This document shows, piece by piece, positions 13,851 through 22,163 of a DNA stretch of 22,404 bases; position 1 is the stretch's first letter; every line of letters begins with the position of its first letter. The stretch is taken from positions 174 through 22,577 of the forward strand of contig DADT01000014.1 in NCBI GenBank assembly GCA_002495065.1, written 5' to 3'. The position numbers were made by a program, and so were the translations under genes. This stretch comes from Methanoregula sp. UBA471 (GTDB lineage Archaea > Halobacteriota > Methanomicrobia > Methanomicrobiales > Methanospirillaceae). The notes beneath the pieces were generated by a model, which was not told where the DNA came from, made no database searches, and saw only the letters and a program-made list of their open reading frames with translations.

Positions 13851-15082
13851 CGTGAGTACGCCCGTGAGATGGTGGTGAGATCCTGATCGCTGTGCGCTGC
13901 TGAGAGGAAATTTGTTTCGAACTGTGAAGGGGGGAGGAAAATGCCTGCATCCAGTATACGCTTCCAGAACCGTCCGAACGCTACGGTGTCACATTCCTTC
14001 ACCTCGCGATAATTTCCCGGCGGTTCGCTGCGGAAGAACCATTTGAACATGGACCCGAGCCTGACAAATGAGCCTTTGGATACGGACTCTAGTGATTCTT
14101 CAAGAGCCCGCGTCTTTTCAGCAAGGTCACGGTATATCGTGCGATGGTCATGCAGCCACCCGATCGTGGCAATTCCTGCCGCGAGGGAAAGGGGGTTTCC
14201 TGAAAATGTGCCCGCCTGGTAGACCGGACCCTGCGGTGCCACCAGCTCCATGATATCCCGCCGCCCGCCGAATGCGCCGATGGGCAACCCGCCGCCAATG
14301 ATTTTTCCCAGTGTGGTGAGATCCGGCTTGACACCATACAGTGCCTGCGCCCCCCCGATACCGATCCGGTAACCGCTGATAACTTCATCAAAAATCAGCA
14401 GAACATCGTGTGCCCGTGTGATCTCGCGGATCTCATGCAGGTAGCGGTCCTTCGGCAGGACCGGTCCGATATTTCCCAGCACCGGCTCGATGATGAGCGC
14501 AGCTATGTCGCCATTTCCTGCAAGTACTGATTCCAGGGCATCGGGATCATTGTATGGCACCTGCCGGGTGTGAGCTGTGACATCAGCAGGTATGCCGGCC
14601 GAATCCGGAACACCCATCGTTGTCGCTCCCGAACCGGCCTTGACCAGTACCCCGTCATGGGCCCCGTGGAAACCACCTTCAATCTTTACAATATCCTGCA
14701 TGCCGGTGAAGCCCCGGGCAACCCTGATCGCTGCCATCGTGGCTTCTGAACCGCTCGATACGAACCGGACCATATCCATGCCCTTATGGTCACCCGTGAT
14801 CGCCCGTGCAAATGCGGGTTCAAGGGGTGATGGGGTACCATAGAGCCAGCCGCTCTCCAGCTGTGTTTCAATCACTTTCCGGATCTGCGGTGGGGCATGT
14901 CCGAGGATAAGAGGACCGTATGCCATGCAGCAGTCAATAAATGACAGGCCGTCCACCGTTGTAATCCGTGAACCGCCCGCATGTGCTGTGTAAAACGGGT
15001 ATGGCCTGATCGCACGCACCGGGCTGCTGACACCCCCGGGCATCAGGGTTTTTGCTTCCTCGAACAGGTCACTGCTTTTCAT
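13835..15082 (-). CDS. hemL: Glutamate-1-semialdehyde 2,1-aminomutase
   Basis: I choose ATG 15082 (MKSSDLFEEAKTLMPGGVSS), 415 residues, over an in-frame ATG at 15109, because GGTGG lies 4 nt upstream and the family begins here. This PLP enzyme converts glutamate-1-semialdehyde to 5-aminolevulinate, the second step of the C5 pathway. The PLP lysine is Lys260 in TTLGKIIGGGLPIGAFGG. FVSSGSEATMAAIR and LIFDEVISGYR are the cofactor-binding blocks, and MPGGVSSPVRAI is the usual N-terminal signature. It overlaps hemB by 14 nt and hemC by 16 nt. Confidence 0.97.
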   Translation of the reverse strand: MKSSDLFEEAKTLMPGGVSSPVRAIRPYPFYTAHAGGSRITTVDGLSFIDCCMAYGPLILGHAPPQIRKVIETQLESGWLYGTPSPLEPAFARAITGDHKGMDMVRFVSSGSEATMAAIRVARGFTGMQDIVKIEGGFHGAHDGVLVKAGSGATTMGVPDSAGIPADVTAHTRQVPYNDPDALESVLAGNGDIAALIIEPVLGNIGPVLPKDRYLHEIREITRAHDVLLIFDEVISGYRIGIGGAQALYGVKPDLTTLGKIIGGGLPIGAFGGRRDIMELVAPQGPVYQAGTFSGNPLSLAAGIATIGWLHDHRTIYRDLAEKTRALEESLESVSKGSFVRLGSMFKWFFRSEPPGNYREVKECDTVAFGRFWKRILDAGIFLPPSQFETNFLSAAHSDQDLTTISRAYSRCLSE

Positions 15083-16052
15083 CCAGCCACCCGGCGACAT
15101 CGCCTGCAAAGTACGTGATTATCAGTTCTGCCCCTGCCCGTTTTATAGAGATGAGGCTTTCGAGCACCGTCTCTTTTTCTTTGATCCATCCACGCTCCGC
15201 AGCACTTTTGATCATGGAATATTCACCACTTACCTGGAACGCAGCAACCGGGAGCCCGAGTGTCGCGACCTCGGCGAGGATATCGAGATAGAACCCTGCC
15301 GGTTTTACCATGAGGATATCGGCTCCTTCATCCGCGTCCATCTGCGATTCAAGGATCGCTTCCCGGCGGTTGCCGCAATTGATCTGGTAGGTAGTCCGGT
15401 CACCAAACGCGTATCCCGAACCTGCCGCTTCGCGGAACGGACCGTAGAGGGCAGACGCAAACTTCGTCGAGTACGACATGATCAGCACGTCCTCAAACCC
15501 GGCCGTGTCCAGCGCGGCACGGATCGAACCGACCATACCGTCCAGCATGCATGACGGAGCAACGATATCAGCACCACTATCAGCGTGGCTGACCGCGATC
15601 GTGTTCATCAGCTCAAGGGAAGGATCATTGAGCAGGTCAGGACCACAGCGGGTATCTCCGACAATCCCGCAGTGACCGTGATCGGTATACTCGCAGGCGC
15701 ACACATCGGTGATGACTACCATCCCGCTCACTGTTGACTTGATCCGGCGGACAGCCTGCTGCACGACCCCTTCTGCCTGCCAGGCACTGCCGGCTTCAGG
15801 ATCTTTATCCTTCGGGATGCCAAAGATCAGGACTGCCCGCACTCCGCGTTCCCACAGTTCTGCTGCTACAGCGGCAATACCGCTGACCGGGTAGCGGAAC
15901 TGGCCGGGCATGGATTCAATCGGGAGGGGGTCGGTAATGTTCTCATCTACAAAAAGCGGGGCGACAAGATCATTTTTCGATAAGGTGATCTCGCACAGGA
16001 GCGGCTGGATACTGCGTGACCGCGACCTCCTCATCCGTCGCTGGGGAAACAT
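15069..16052 (-). CDS. hemB: Porphobilinogen synthase (5-aminolevulinate dehydratase), zinc type
   Basis: The protein is 327 residues and condenses two 5-aminolevulinates to porphobilinogen. The Schiff-base lysines are Lys197 (MSYSTKFAS) and Lys250 (MVKPAGFYLD). The block DVCACEYTDHGHCG supplies Cys118, Cys120 and Cys128, the three cysteines of the zinc-dependent class rather than the magnesium type. It is the first gene of the hemB-hemL-hemC-cobA operon. A TATA-like element CATAAATATG (16099-16108, minus strand) predicts a leader of about 25 nt containing GGAGATG. An alternative start at Met7 would shorten it slightly. Confidence 0.97.
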   Translation of the reverse strand: MFPQRRMRRSRSRSIQPLLCEITLSKNDLVAPLFVDENITDPLPIESMPGQFRYPVSGIAAVAAELWERGVRAVLIFGIPKDKDPEAGSAWQAEGVVQQAVRRIKSTVSGMVVITDVCACEYTDHGHCGIVGDTRCGPDLLNDPSLELMNTIAVSHADSGADIVAPSCMLDGMVGSIRAALDTAGFEDVLIMSYSTKFASALYGPFREAAGSGYAFGDRTTYQINCGNRREAILESQMDADEGADILMVKPAGFYLDILAEVATLGLPVAAFQVSGEYSMIKSAAERGWIKEKETVLESLISIKRAGAELIITYFAGDVAGWLDEKQ

Positions 16053-16098
16053 GCTCTGGTACCATCTCCGGGTTATTATTAAACCTTCTTAATTCCGA

Positions 16099-16108
16099 CA
16101 TATTTATG
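16099..16108 (-). promoter_or_regulatory. TATA-like element for the hemB operon
   Basis: On the minus strand, CATAAATATG lies 47-56 nt upstream of the hemB ATG, placing a transcript start near 16078 and a short leader with GGAG. An inverted repeat CAACTAT (16187-16193) / ATAGTTG (16211-16217) is about 80 nt further upstream and might be a regulatory site. Confidence 0.4.
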
Positions 16109-16260
16109 GTTATTAACTCTGATCCGACTACAAATTTAACGTTTTAATCGTGATTTTACCACAAATACGATGAGAATCTCTGATATCAACTATCATGTTA
16201 AGGAGTTAAAATAGTTGTTTTTTGGGCTTAGTCCTCAAAATATTTTTTTTAAACGCTGTT

Positions 16261-16390
16261 TGGAGACTACGGCAGGTAATGCCTCCGTCCCGCTGCTGTG
16301 ACACCCTCCATGAGCGATGACCCCAGAGAAGGTAATACGACACCATCGCAAAGCGAAGGGGCGGTTCGGGGGACAGGCATTGTCCCCTCC
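16261..16390. repeat. GC-rich hairpin island, possible mobile or structured element
   Basis: The island contains GGCA/TGCC (16271-16274 with 16280-16283), TCGC-AAA-GCGA (16346-16356), and a 7-bp stem GGGGACA (16369-16375) with TGTCCCC (16381-16387). Short inverted ends AATGCCT (16278-16284) and AGGCATT (16375-16381) face each other across about 100 nt. The base composition contrasts sharply with the A/T-rich flanks. It is not the same sequence as repeats A, B and C. It is single-copy in this window. Confidence 0.4.
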
Positions 16391-16440
16391 GTAATCAGAT
16401 GCTTTACCATTTGTTGAAAACTCAGGGTTTCTACAAAGCC

Positions 16441-16446
16441 AAAAAA
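16441..16446 (-). terminator. T-tract after the LVIVD/PKD gene
   Basis: On the minus strand, CCC-TTTTTT-GG begins four nucleotides after the stop of the LVIVD protein gene; archaeal termination commonly uses such U-tracts. The 11-nt AAAAAGGGATT (plus strand) occurs twice, at 16442-16452 and 16467-16477, on both sides of the stop codon. Confidence 0.4.
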
Positions 16447-16450
16447 GGGA

Positions 16451-19015
16451 TTATTCAAGTTTTAAGAAAAAGGGATTCCTGACGGTAATATAAATTGTTT
16501 TTATTTCACTGTCACTCCCGTTAGCATCATTAACCGTAAGTTTCACGGTTTTATTTCCGGGTGTTGTGAAGGTAACCGACGGGTTCTTTTCCGAGCTGGT
16601 GTTCGTGATTATGCCATCCTCGTCTATAAATTTCCATTTATACATTACTGTGCCCGTTGTTACTGATTTGTCGGTGAACTGAACTGCCAGGGGAGCCTTT
16701 CCCTCCGTAACATTTGCCATGAACTGGGCTGTCGGCGGATTTCTGGTAAAGTGAGCCGGTTGTTCGGTAGTTATGGTGAATCTATTGCTCATGTCCTGAA
16801 TGGTCGGTTGACTGATGCTCTGAATGCTGACCATGTAATCATCGCCGGTCGTCCCATCCGATGGAATCGGCCAGGCATAGGAACCTTTTCCGCCACTTCC
16901 TGTTGATGCGCCCGAGCTGATAGTATCAACTTCCACGCCCGCCTTCACCAGCACAATCTTTACTTCTGTCCCGGGACTGCCTTTATAGTCCCAGGTTATT
17001 GTCCTCATGGAACCTCTCTCCAGCTTATCGCCGCCCCCGGGTGTAGTGACTTTGATTGAGGCTGCATTTACCTTGTCAGGAGTGGGAGTAGGAGTAGGGG
17101 TAGGAGTAGGTGTGGGAACAGGAGTAGTCGGAGTGGGAACAGGGCTGTCCAATGAGGTGGAGAGAATATACGTTGCCATCTTCCCACCGACGGCAAGGTA
17201 ACCGTTGTCATAGGAGATCGTGCCGAAATTACCTCCAAGGTCGATTGAGCCAACGAGTTTAATCTTTGCAGGATCCGAGATGTCAAATGCCCTGACATCA
17301 TTGATCCCGTATCCTGCTGCATACACGATGGTATCATGGATTGCGAGAGCCCGTGCGTACCATATTCCGGAGTAGGTGAGCTGGCTGAGCCGTTTTGGTG
17401 CCCTCGTATCACTGAGGTCTATTGCTACGATCGAGTTACCAACCGCTGCCACCGCGACATTTCCATGGATTTTGACATCAGCATAGGAAACGCCGGGCTC
17501 GAAGGTTGTAACCGTTACGGGGCTCTGTTTGTTGCTCACATCAATGATATGGAGTCCGTCAGATGATGCCACGACAAGATAATTATTCCCGAATTTTGTT
17601 ACGCCACTGCCTGCGAAATCCTGGGATTTTGAGACATAGAACGGGGACTTGATATTTGTCATGTCAACAATTCCCTGATCGGTATAGACATAGTTGCCAT
17701 CCGCAAGGACTGAGGTGGCACTCGTACCAAAATGATAGAGAACCATCCGGGGATCAGTCGCATTTGACACGTTGATTACACTCAGGGACGACCAGGCACC
17801 TGCAACATAGAGGTTGTTGCCGGCAAGGTCCATCCCCACATTTCTTCCCAGATTACTGATAAATGAGATCTCCTCTGGTTTTGACGGGTTGCTGATATCG
17901 ACAGTCCATATTCCATCGTTATGTGCACCGATATACATGGTACTGCCCCGGATTATCACAGAATCAGTACCACCCACCACCTGGACACGGGTCAGGGTTT
18001 CCGGCCGGGTTACTGATGAAGTATCATATATGCCGAATCCCAGCGACTCCAGAGAGATGAAGGTATAATTCAGGGTTGGAAATATTCCTTCATTGTAATA
18101 TGCTGCATCTGTTGCTTTCCCGACAAGGGTAATATTCCGTGGATTTGAGATGTCGAAGATATCAAATCCCTGGTATCTCACCGAAACGTACGCATGGTCT
18201 CCCAGGATTTTGATATCATTGGCATTGATGCCCATTTTGTTCATCACTTCAGAGGGCTGTGCAGGGTTGGAGACATCGATTACCCGCACTCCGTTGTGGT
18301 ATTCGGTGATATAGGCATACCCGTTTTTGACGGCAACACCGGATACATAGTTTATACTGGTCGTAGCCGGGGAATAGCTCCCCGCTACGAAAGGATTTGA
18401 GGGGGTGCTGATGTCGAGAATATCCAGCCGGTTATCGGTTTCCAGCCCGACGTAGAGATAATTACCGTCGATGGTCCCGCGCCAGGGCAGGTTTCTCCCG
18501 GCAAGTCTGACCGTTGTGACGATCCGGGGTGCTTCTCTGCTGGAGATATCTATCACCTTTACACCGGATCCAGCTGACAGGAGATACGCCCAGGTACCTT
18601 TGATAAGCACATCTGAACCTCCGCTGTTCAGGGTTGATACTATTTCCGGGCTGGCGGGGTTTGAGATATCGGCGATGATAAACTTAGAAGATGCGGCGAT
18701 GTAGAGATATCCATTGTCAATGCTGACACTTTTAACTGATGATCCCACCGGAAGCTGGGACAGGGCACTCTTCCACGTGAGTGCTGACATTTTTGCACTG
18801 TCTGACACATCGTAGGTCACTACTTCGCTGCCCTGACCAGCATACAGGTAGCCGTTATATTCCACAAGATCAAACGACGGGCCGTTGGAAAGCGTACCAA
18901 TTTTCTGAAGACCGACGGCTGTGACACAGGGAACAGCACATGATATGAAACAGAGCGCAATCAGCAGCAGAAAACAAGCTTGCGATCTGACAAGGATTAC
19001 AGACGATAATTTCAC
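16451..19015 (-). CDS. Large secreted LVIVD beta-propeller protein with Kre9-like and PKD domains
   Basis: The start is GTG at 19015, with GGGAG 8 nt upstream and a TATA-like TATTTAAG (19067-19074). The 854-residue product has a signal peptide (to about residue 34, ending VTAVG). A long array of LVIVD-type repeats follows to about residue 620, each carrying a VIDISNPxxPxxV-like phrase. Next is a Pro-Thr linker (625-646), then a domain resembling Kre9/KNH or Ser-Thr-rich surface modules (about 650-750, ITWDYKGSPG... YAWPIP). It ends with a PKD domain (about 760-846, APLAVQFTDKS...KTVKLTVND). It is probably an exported or cell-surface adhesion or scaffold protein. Unusually it has no C-terminal membrane anchor or PGF/PEF-CTERM signal, so it is either secreted or held by partners. 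It lies between the two halves of the tetrapyrrole gene set. Confidence 0.88.
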   Translation of the reverse strand: MKLSSVILVRSQACFLLLIALCFISCAVPCVTAVGLQKIGTLSNGPSFDLVEYNGYLYAGQGSEVVTYDVSDSAKMSALTWKSALSQLPVGSSVKSVSIDNGYLYIAASSKFIIADISNPASPEIVSTLNSGGSDVLIKGTWAYLLSAGSGVKVIDISSREAPRIVTTVRLAGRNLPWRGTIDGNYLYVGLETDNRLDILDISTPSNPFVAGSYSPATTSINYVSGVAVKNGYAYITEYHNGVRVIDVSNPAQPSEVMNKMGINANDIKILGDHAYVSVRYQGFDIFDISNPRNITLVGKATDAAYYNEGIFPTLNYTFISLESLGFGIYDTSSVTRPETLTRVQVVGGTDSVIIRGSTMYIGAHNDGIWTVDISNPSKPEEISFISNLGRNVGMDLAGNNLYVAGAWSSLSVINVSNATDPRMVLYHFGTSATSVLADGNYVYTDQGIVDMTNIKSPFYVSKSQDFAGSGVTKFGNNYLVVASSDGLHIIDVSNKQSPVTVTTFEPGVSYADVKIHGNVAVAAVGNSIVAIDLSDTRAPKRLSQLTYSGIWYARALAIHDTIVYAAGYGINDVRAFDISDPAKIKLVGSIDLGGNFGTISYDNGYLAVGGKMATYILSTSLDSPVPTPTTPVPTPTPTPTPTPTPDKVNAASIKVTTPGGGDKLERGSMRTITWDYKGSPGTEVKIVLVKAGVEVDTISSGASTGSGGKGSYAWPIPSDGTTGDDYMVSIQSISQPTIQDMSNRFTITTEQPAHFTRNPPTAQFMANVTEGKAPLAVQFTDKSVTTGTVMYKWKFIDEDGIITNTSSEKNPSVTFTTPGNKTVKLTVNDANGSDSEIKTIYITVRNPFFLKLE

Positions 19016-19444
19016 AATGTATTCTCCCGGTATAATAGCATCCTGGTTTATACTTGATAGATATTACTTAAATATCTTTTTATTTTAAAATAACAGATTA
19101 AATGGTTTTTTTAGTTAAAATAATAGTAAAAATGCCTTAATTTTACAATCAACTCAAAATAATGAATTGTCTTCCGTTTGTAAAAAGTGGGAATAAGGAA
19201 ACATATACTAACCGGTTAACAGAAGGAATGAGGAGCAGAAAACAGGTGTTTTCATCAGAGCATTCCTTTGCCTCCGTTTCTCTCTCGGGATTACTGCTCT
19301 GCATTTATGTGGTGAAAGGGGACGCCATCTTTATGTCCAATCCACATGACCCATGAATTCATTAGCACGAAGCCTCGATAGTGTAGATATTCACACGCGT
19401 GCAAAGTTCAGATTGCCGGTAACGGTGTTGAAAAATGGGGGGGA
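19016..19444. other. Intergenic region between LVIVD and DUF2769 genes
   Basis: The first 130 nt are very A/T-rich and include the LVIVD promoter. The remainder has a 64-codon open frame (19162-19356) with no family similarity and no ribosome-binding site. A small palindrome CACGCGTG lies near 19394-19401. I see no RNA gene. Confidence 0.5.
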
Positions 19445-19696
19445 ATGGATGCCATGCCTGAAGATACATCAGCGATCATTGCACAGTACCGGGTAACGTG
19501 TATCTGTCCTACATGCCCGACGTATAACGAATGCATGAGGGCAGATGATCAACGTCTCTTCTGTGTGCAGGGACGATCACCGACCTGCACATTTGACAAA
19601 AAAGGATGTCTCTGCCCTACGTGTCCGGTCGCGAGGGCACTTCAGCTGAAGAAATCCTATTACTGTATCAGGGGATCTGAACAGGAACAGAAATAA
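19445..19696 (+). CDS. DUF2769 Cys-rich small protein
   Basis: The protein has 83 residues with ten cysteines (19, 21, 24, 30, 40, 48, 55, 57, 60 and 74). They form two copies of a CxCPTCPxxxxC-like unit: CICPTCPTYNEC and CLCPTCPVARAL, each followed by a Phe/Tyr-Cys element (LFCVQG, YYCIRG). This matches DUF2769, a family common in methanogens and presumed to bind metal or an iron-sulfur cluster; the function is unknown. A run of GGGGGG lies right before the first ATG, so the start could instead be Met4 at 19454. It is convergent with the GNAT gene, 38 nt away. Confidence 0.85.
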   Translation: MDAMPEDTSAIIAQYRVTCICPTCPTYNECMRADDQRLFCVQGRSPTCTFDKKGCLCPTCPVARALQLKKSYYCIRGSEQEQK

Positions 19697-19734
19697 CCTC
19701 ATTTTCAGGAACTGGAACAAAATTATGGTAATTA

Positions 19735-20196
19735 TTATGTCCGGGTTTTTTTCATGAGAACCCGGTCCTCACCTTCTCCAAAATATGCGGGGATAATCGT
19801 ATCCTGAACGAATCCCTGCCCCTCGTAAAGCCTGATCGCAGGCAGATTTTCTGGAGACACCGAAAGCCGGATCGTGCGGGCATGCCGTGCCTGGAGTGCA
19901 CCGGTAACTGATTCCAGGAGTGCCGACCCTATCCCTTTCCGGCGCTGGTCATCACGCACCCCCATGCGCAGGATCCAGGCCTCGGTACTATTGTGCTGTA
20001 CAGTGGCGCCTACCGTATAACCGACTGGCCCATCGCCATCAGTGACAGCGACAAAAAAGGTCTCTTTGCATACCTCTCCCATCTGGCGGACAAAAACAGC
20101 CGAACGGCAGGGCTCGTGAAGCCCGGACTCCTCGAGAACAGCGACTGCAATAAAATCCTCATCTCTGTAGGGGCGGATAGTAATGCTCATGGTCAT
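19735..20196 (-). CDS. GNAT family N-acetyltransferase (RimI-like)
   Basis: The protein is about 153 residues starting at the ATG at 20196 (MTMSITIRPYRDEDFIAVAV); 20190 is equally possible. Longer in-frame starts overlap hemA and lack family sequence. The acetyl-CoA-binding motif A is visible as LRMGVRDDQRRKGIGSALLE, with the R-R-K-G-I-G pyrophosphate loop. The C-terminal NLPAIRLYEGQGFV block is typical of RimI-type enzymes that acetylate protein N-termini or small amines. The acceptor cannot be determined. It follows hemA by 67 nt in the same direction and may be co-transcribed. Confidence 0.88.
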   Translation of the reverse strand: MTMSITIRPYRDEDFIAVAVLEESGLHEPCRSAVFVRQMGEVCKETFFVAVTDGDGPVGYTVGATVQHNSTEAWILRMGVRDDQRRKGIGSALLESVTGALQARHARTIRLSVSPENLPAIRLYEGQGFVQDTIIPAYFGEGEDRVLMKKTRT

Positions 20197-20263
20197 CGGC
20201 AATGCGTCGGGGTTTGCCTTCGGACTGGCAGCGCACAGCCACAGGAAGAGTTCATGAAGCAGA

Positions 20264-21544
20264 TTATTTCTTCTCCCACGGAGCGCTCCCGACCCTGTTT
20301 CCCTGGGTGATCGCATTCAACAGGGCCCGTGCGGCAGCAAGATCTCCCACCTCAGCACTTTCCCGGATGGAAAAGGTTGCATCGGTAAGAAGTTTTTTTG
20401 CGAGGACACGGGTCAGGTCGTCAATTATCTCTGCGGTTTTTGGATCAAGGCTGCCCATTCTTGCAATAGCCCGGTCCCGCTCACGCACACGCACAGAATC
20501 GACCCAGGTGTGCAGGGCGGCAAGGATATCATCCGCAGATCTCCGGTTCAGGTGGCGCATGAATATCCCGAGTTCCTCTTCAACAAAATCACGTGCCCGC
20601 TCTGCTTCTGCTTTGCGGGTACTCATGGTCTGCTCGTTGATAGTCCGAAGGTTGTCAAGGGAAAAGAGGTGGACGCCGTCAATGGTTTCTGCTCCCTCTT
20701 CAACATCCCGGGGCTGGGCTATATCGATGAGAATCAGGGGACGGGGGTGACCTTCGACCGGCCAGCAACGGGCTTTCATTGCCTGTGCCAGATCATTTTT
20801 ATGGATGATCGGATGGGGAGCAGACGTGCAGGAGATAACGACATCGGAAAGGGTAATGTAACGATAGAGCTCTGACAGGCGGACTGCCTTTCCTCCGATC
20901 TTGTTTGCAAGGATTACGGCCCGGCCGTACGTCCGGTTTGCGACGTACATTGCGGTCAGGTTCCTTGCTGCGAGCGCCTGGGCAACGAGCAGTCCCATCT
21001 CACCGCTGCCCACGACGAGGATGTGTTTACCATCGAGACTCCCGATCTGGGATTCCGCAAGGAGGACCGCCGCTGATCCTACCGATACAGATCCGCGGTT
21101 TATCATGGTGCGTTTGCGCACTTCGATCCCGACATGCACCGCCTTGTTGACACAAAATTCAAGAAATGTGCTGGCAGTCCCGCATTCCTGTGCATTAGCA
21201 AGAGTTTTTTTCAACTGCCCGATAATCTGGTCCTCGCCAACAATCATGGAATCAATGCCGGAGGCGAGGCTGAAAAGGTGACTGAGCGCTCCTTTCCCGT
21301 CATGGATAAAGAAATCCCGCCTTCCCTGCCTGGAAAGGAACTCCCGGAGCTCTGCAGCACTTCCTTCAACGATCAGTTCGACACGGTTGCAGGTCTGGAG
21401 TAAAAGAACACCTTTGAAACGCTTTCCGGCTTCCCTCAGACACGCAGGTTCATCAGGAAACCTGAAGGCTTCAATGGCGCTGACATTAGCGGTGTGATGG
21501 CTCACGCCGGCAATCGCGATGGGAGCTGTTTCGGGTTCAGACAT
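20264..21544 (-). CDS. hemA: Glutamyl-tRNA reductase
   Basis: This 426-residue enzyme reduces glutamyl-tRNA(Glu) to glutamate-1-semialdehyde with NADPH, the first committed step of the C5 pathway. The catalytic Cys52 is in LLLQTCNRVEL, preceded by the GVSHHTA block. GIDSMIVGEDQIIGQLK and the NADPH-binding HILVVGSGEMGLLVA are conserved, and a helical dimerisation domain follows. The start overlaps the upstream gene by 8 nt, and GGAGGT sits 7 nt before the ATG, giving the strongest ribosome-binding site in the window. Its product is used by HemL, encoded about 5 kb away in the second block. Confidence 0.97.
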   Translation of the reverse strand: MSEPETAPIAIAGVSHHTANVSAIEAFRFPDEPACLREAGKRFKGVLLLQTCNRVELIVEGSAAELREFLSRQGRRDFFIHDGKGALSHLFSLASGIDSMIVGEDQIIGQLKKTLANAQECGTASTFLEFCVNKAVHVGIEVRKRTMINRGSVSVGSAAVLLAESQIGSLDGKHILVVGSGEMGLLVAQALAARNLTAMYVANRTYGRAVILANKIGGKAVRLSELYRYITLSDVVISCTSAPHPIIHKNDLAQAMKARCWPVEGHPRPLILIDIAQPRDVEEGAETIDGVHLFSLDNLRTINEQTMSTRKAEAERARDFVEEELGIFMRHLNRRSADDILAALHTWVDSVRVRERDRAIARMGSLDPKTAEIIDDLTRVLAKKLLTDATFSIRESAEVGDLAAARALLNAITQGNRVGSAPWEKK

Positions 21545-22163
21545 GCAGGTACCTCCGTTTCAGCTCAACCCGTGCCTTCTCAGGATCTTTTTCCAGAATC
21601 TCCCATACAGCCCTGTCATGCAAAACTTCACGGAGAATCGCGTTTCTCCGTGACTGGGAAGGTTCACTGCGTTTCAGCAGCTCCCGCAGCTCCTGCTGCA
21701 ATGCGACCATCTCGTCCAGTGCAGGATAGTGCATCTCAATCTGCTCCCTGATGAACCGGGACAGTGCCGGGCTGCTCCCCTTTGTACTGATTGCCAGTAT
21801 GTAGTTGTCCCCCCCGGTTACTGAGGGTATGATCACATCTCCAGCCCGTCCTTCTGCATTATTGAACAGGATCTTCTGCCCTTTGCAGATCTCTCCGATC
21901 CGGTTATTCGCGTAAGGATCGGGCAGCGTCGCTATGACAAGAAAGGCCTGGCAGGTTATTCCGGCAATATCTTCATCAGTAGCTGTACTCACATCAAGTA
22001 CTTTCCTCTCTACAGGAAGGACTGTAATTTTTGGTGAGAATGAACGGCTGACAACCAGGACTTCAGCCTCACGGGAGAAATACGCAGCTTTCCGGGACGC
22101 GACTTCTCCTCCTCCGAAAATAACAATACGTTTGCCCGAACAATCCACAAAGAGCGGGATCAT
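21537..22163 (-). CDS. Precorrin-2 dehydrogenase / siroheme synthase N-domain (Met8/CysG-N type)
   Basis: The protein has 208 residues. The NAD-binding motif is VIFGGGEVASRKA (residues 14-26), the VIATLPDPYANNRI block lies at 75-89, and the C-terminal domain carries ISTKGSSPALSRFIREQIE. It oxidises precorrin-2 to sirohydrochlorin and may insert iron. By my alignment, the catalytic Asp of CysG (Asp104) corresponds to Glu104 in NNAEGRAGDVIIPS, with Asp109 nearby. If confirmed, ferrochelatase activity may differ, and sirohydrochlorin could go to F430 instead. The stop overlaps hemA by 8 nt. No ribosome-binding site is visible before the ATG, so the transcript may start close to it. Confidence 0.92.
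   Translation of the reverse strand: MIPLFVDCSGKRIVIFGGGEVASRKAAYFSREAEVLVVSRSFSPKITVLPVERKVLDVSTATDEDIAGITCQAFLVIATLPDPYANNRIGEICKGQKILFNNAEGRAGDVIIPSVTGGDNYILAISTKGSSPALSRFIREQIEMHYPALDEMVALQQELRELLKRSEPSQSRRNAILREVLHDRAVWEILEKDPEKARVELKRRYLHV

Larger units (their letters stand above)
16053..16440. other. Intergenic region upstream of hemB: A/T-rich part plus GC-rich structured island
   Basis: No gene is supported. Positions 16080-16260 are A/T-rich and contain the hemB promoter region and a perfect 7-bp inverted repeat (16187-16217) followed on the plus strand by TTTTTT. Positions 16261-16390 change abruptly to GC-rich sequence with several hairpins, described separately. A 63-codon minus-strand frame (16267-16458) covers the island, but it has no recognisable similarity and overlaps the end of the LVIVD gene. 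Confidence 0.5.

Noticed and set aside
16267..16458. 63-codon minus-strand open frame over the GC-rich island
   Set aside because: It overlaps the end of the LVIVD gene, has no recognisable similarity, and the hairpin structure explains the region better.
17080..17150. Short tandem GTAGGG-like repeats resembling a minisatellite or telomere-like repeat
   Set aside because: They encode the Pro-Thr linker of the LVIVD/PKD protein and are explained by codon repetition.
19162..19356. 64-codon plus-strand open frame upstream of the DUF2769 gene
   Set aside because: No ribosome-binding site, no TATA at fitting distance and no protein-family signal.
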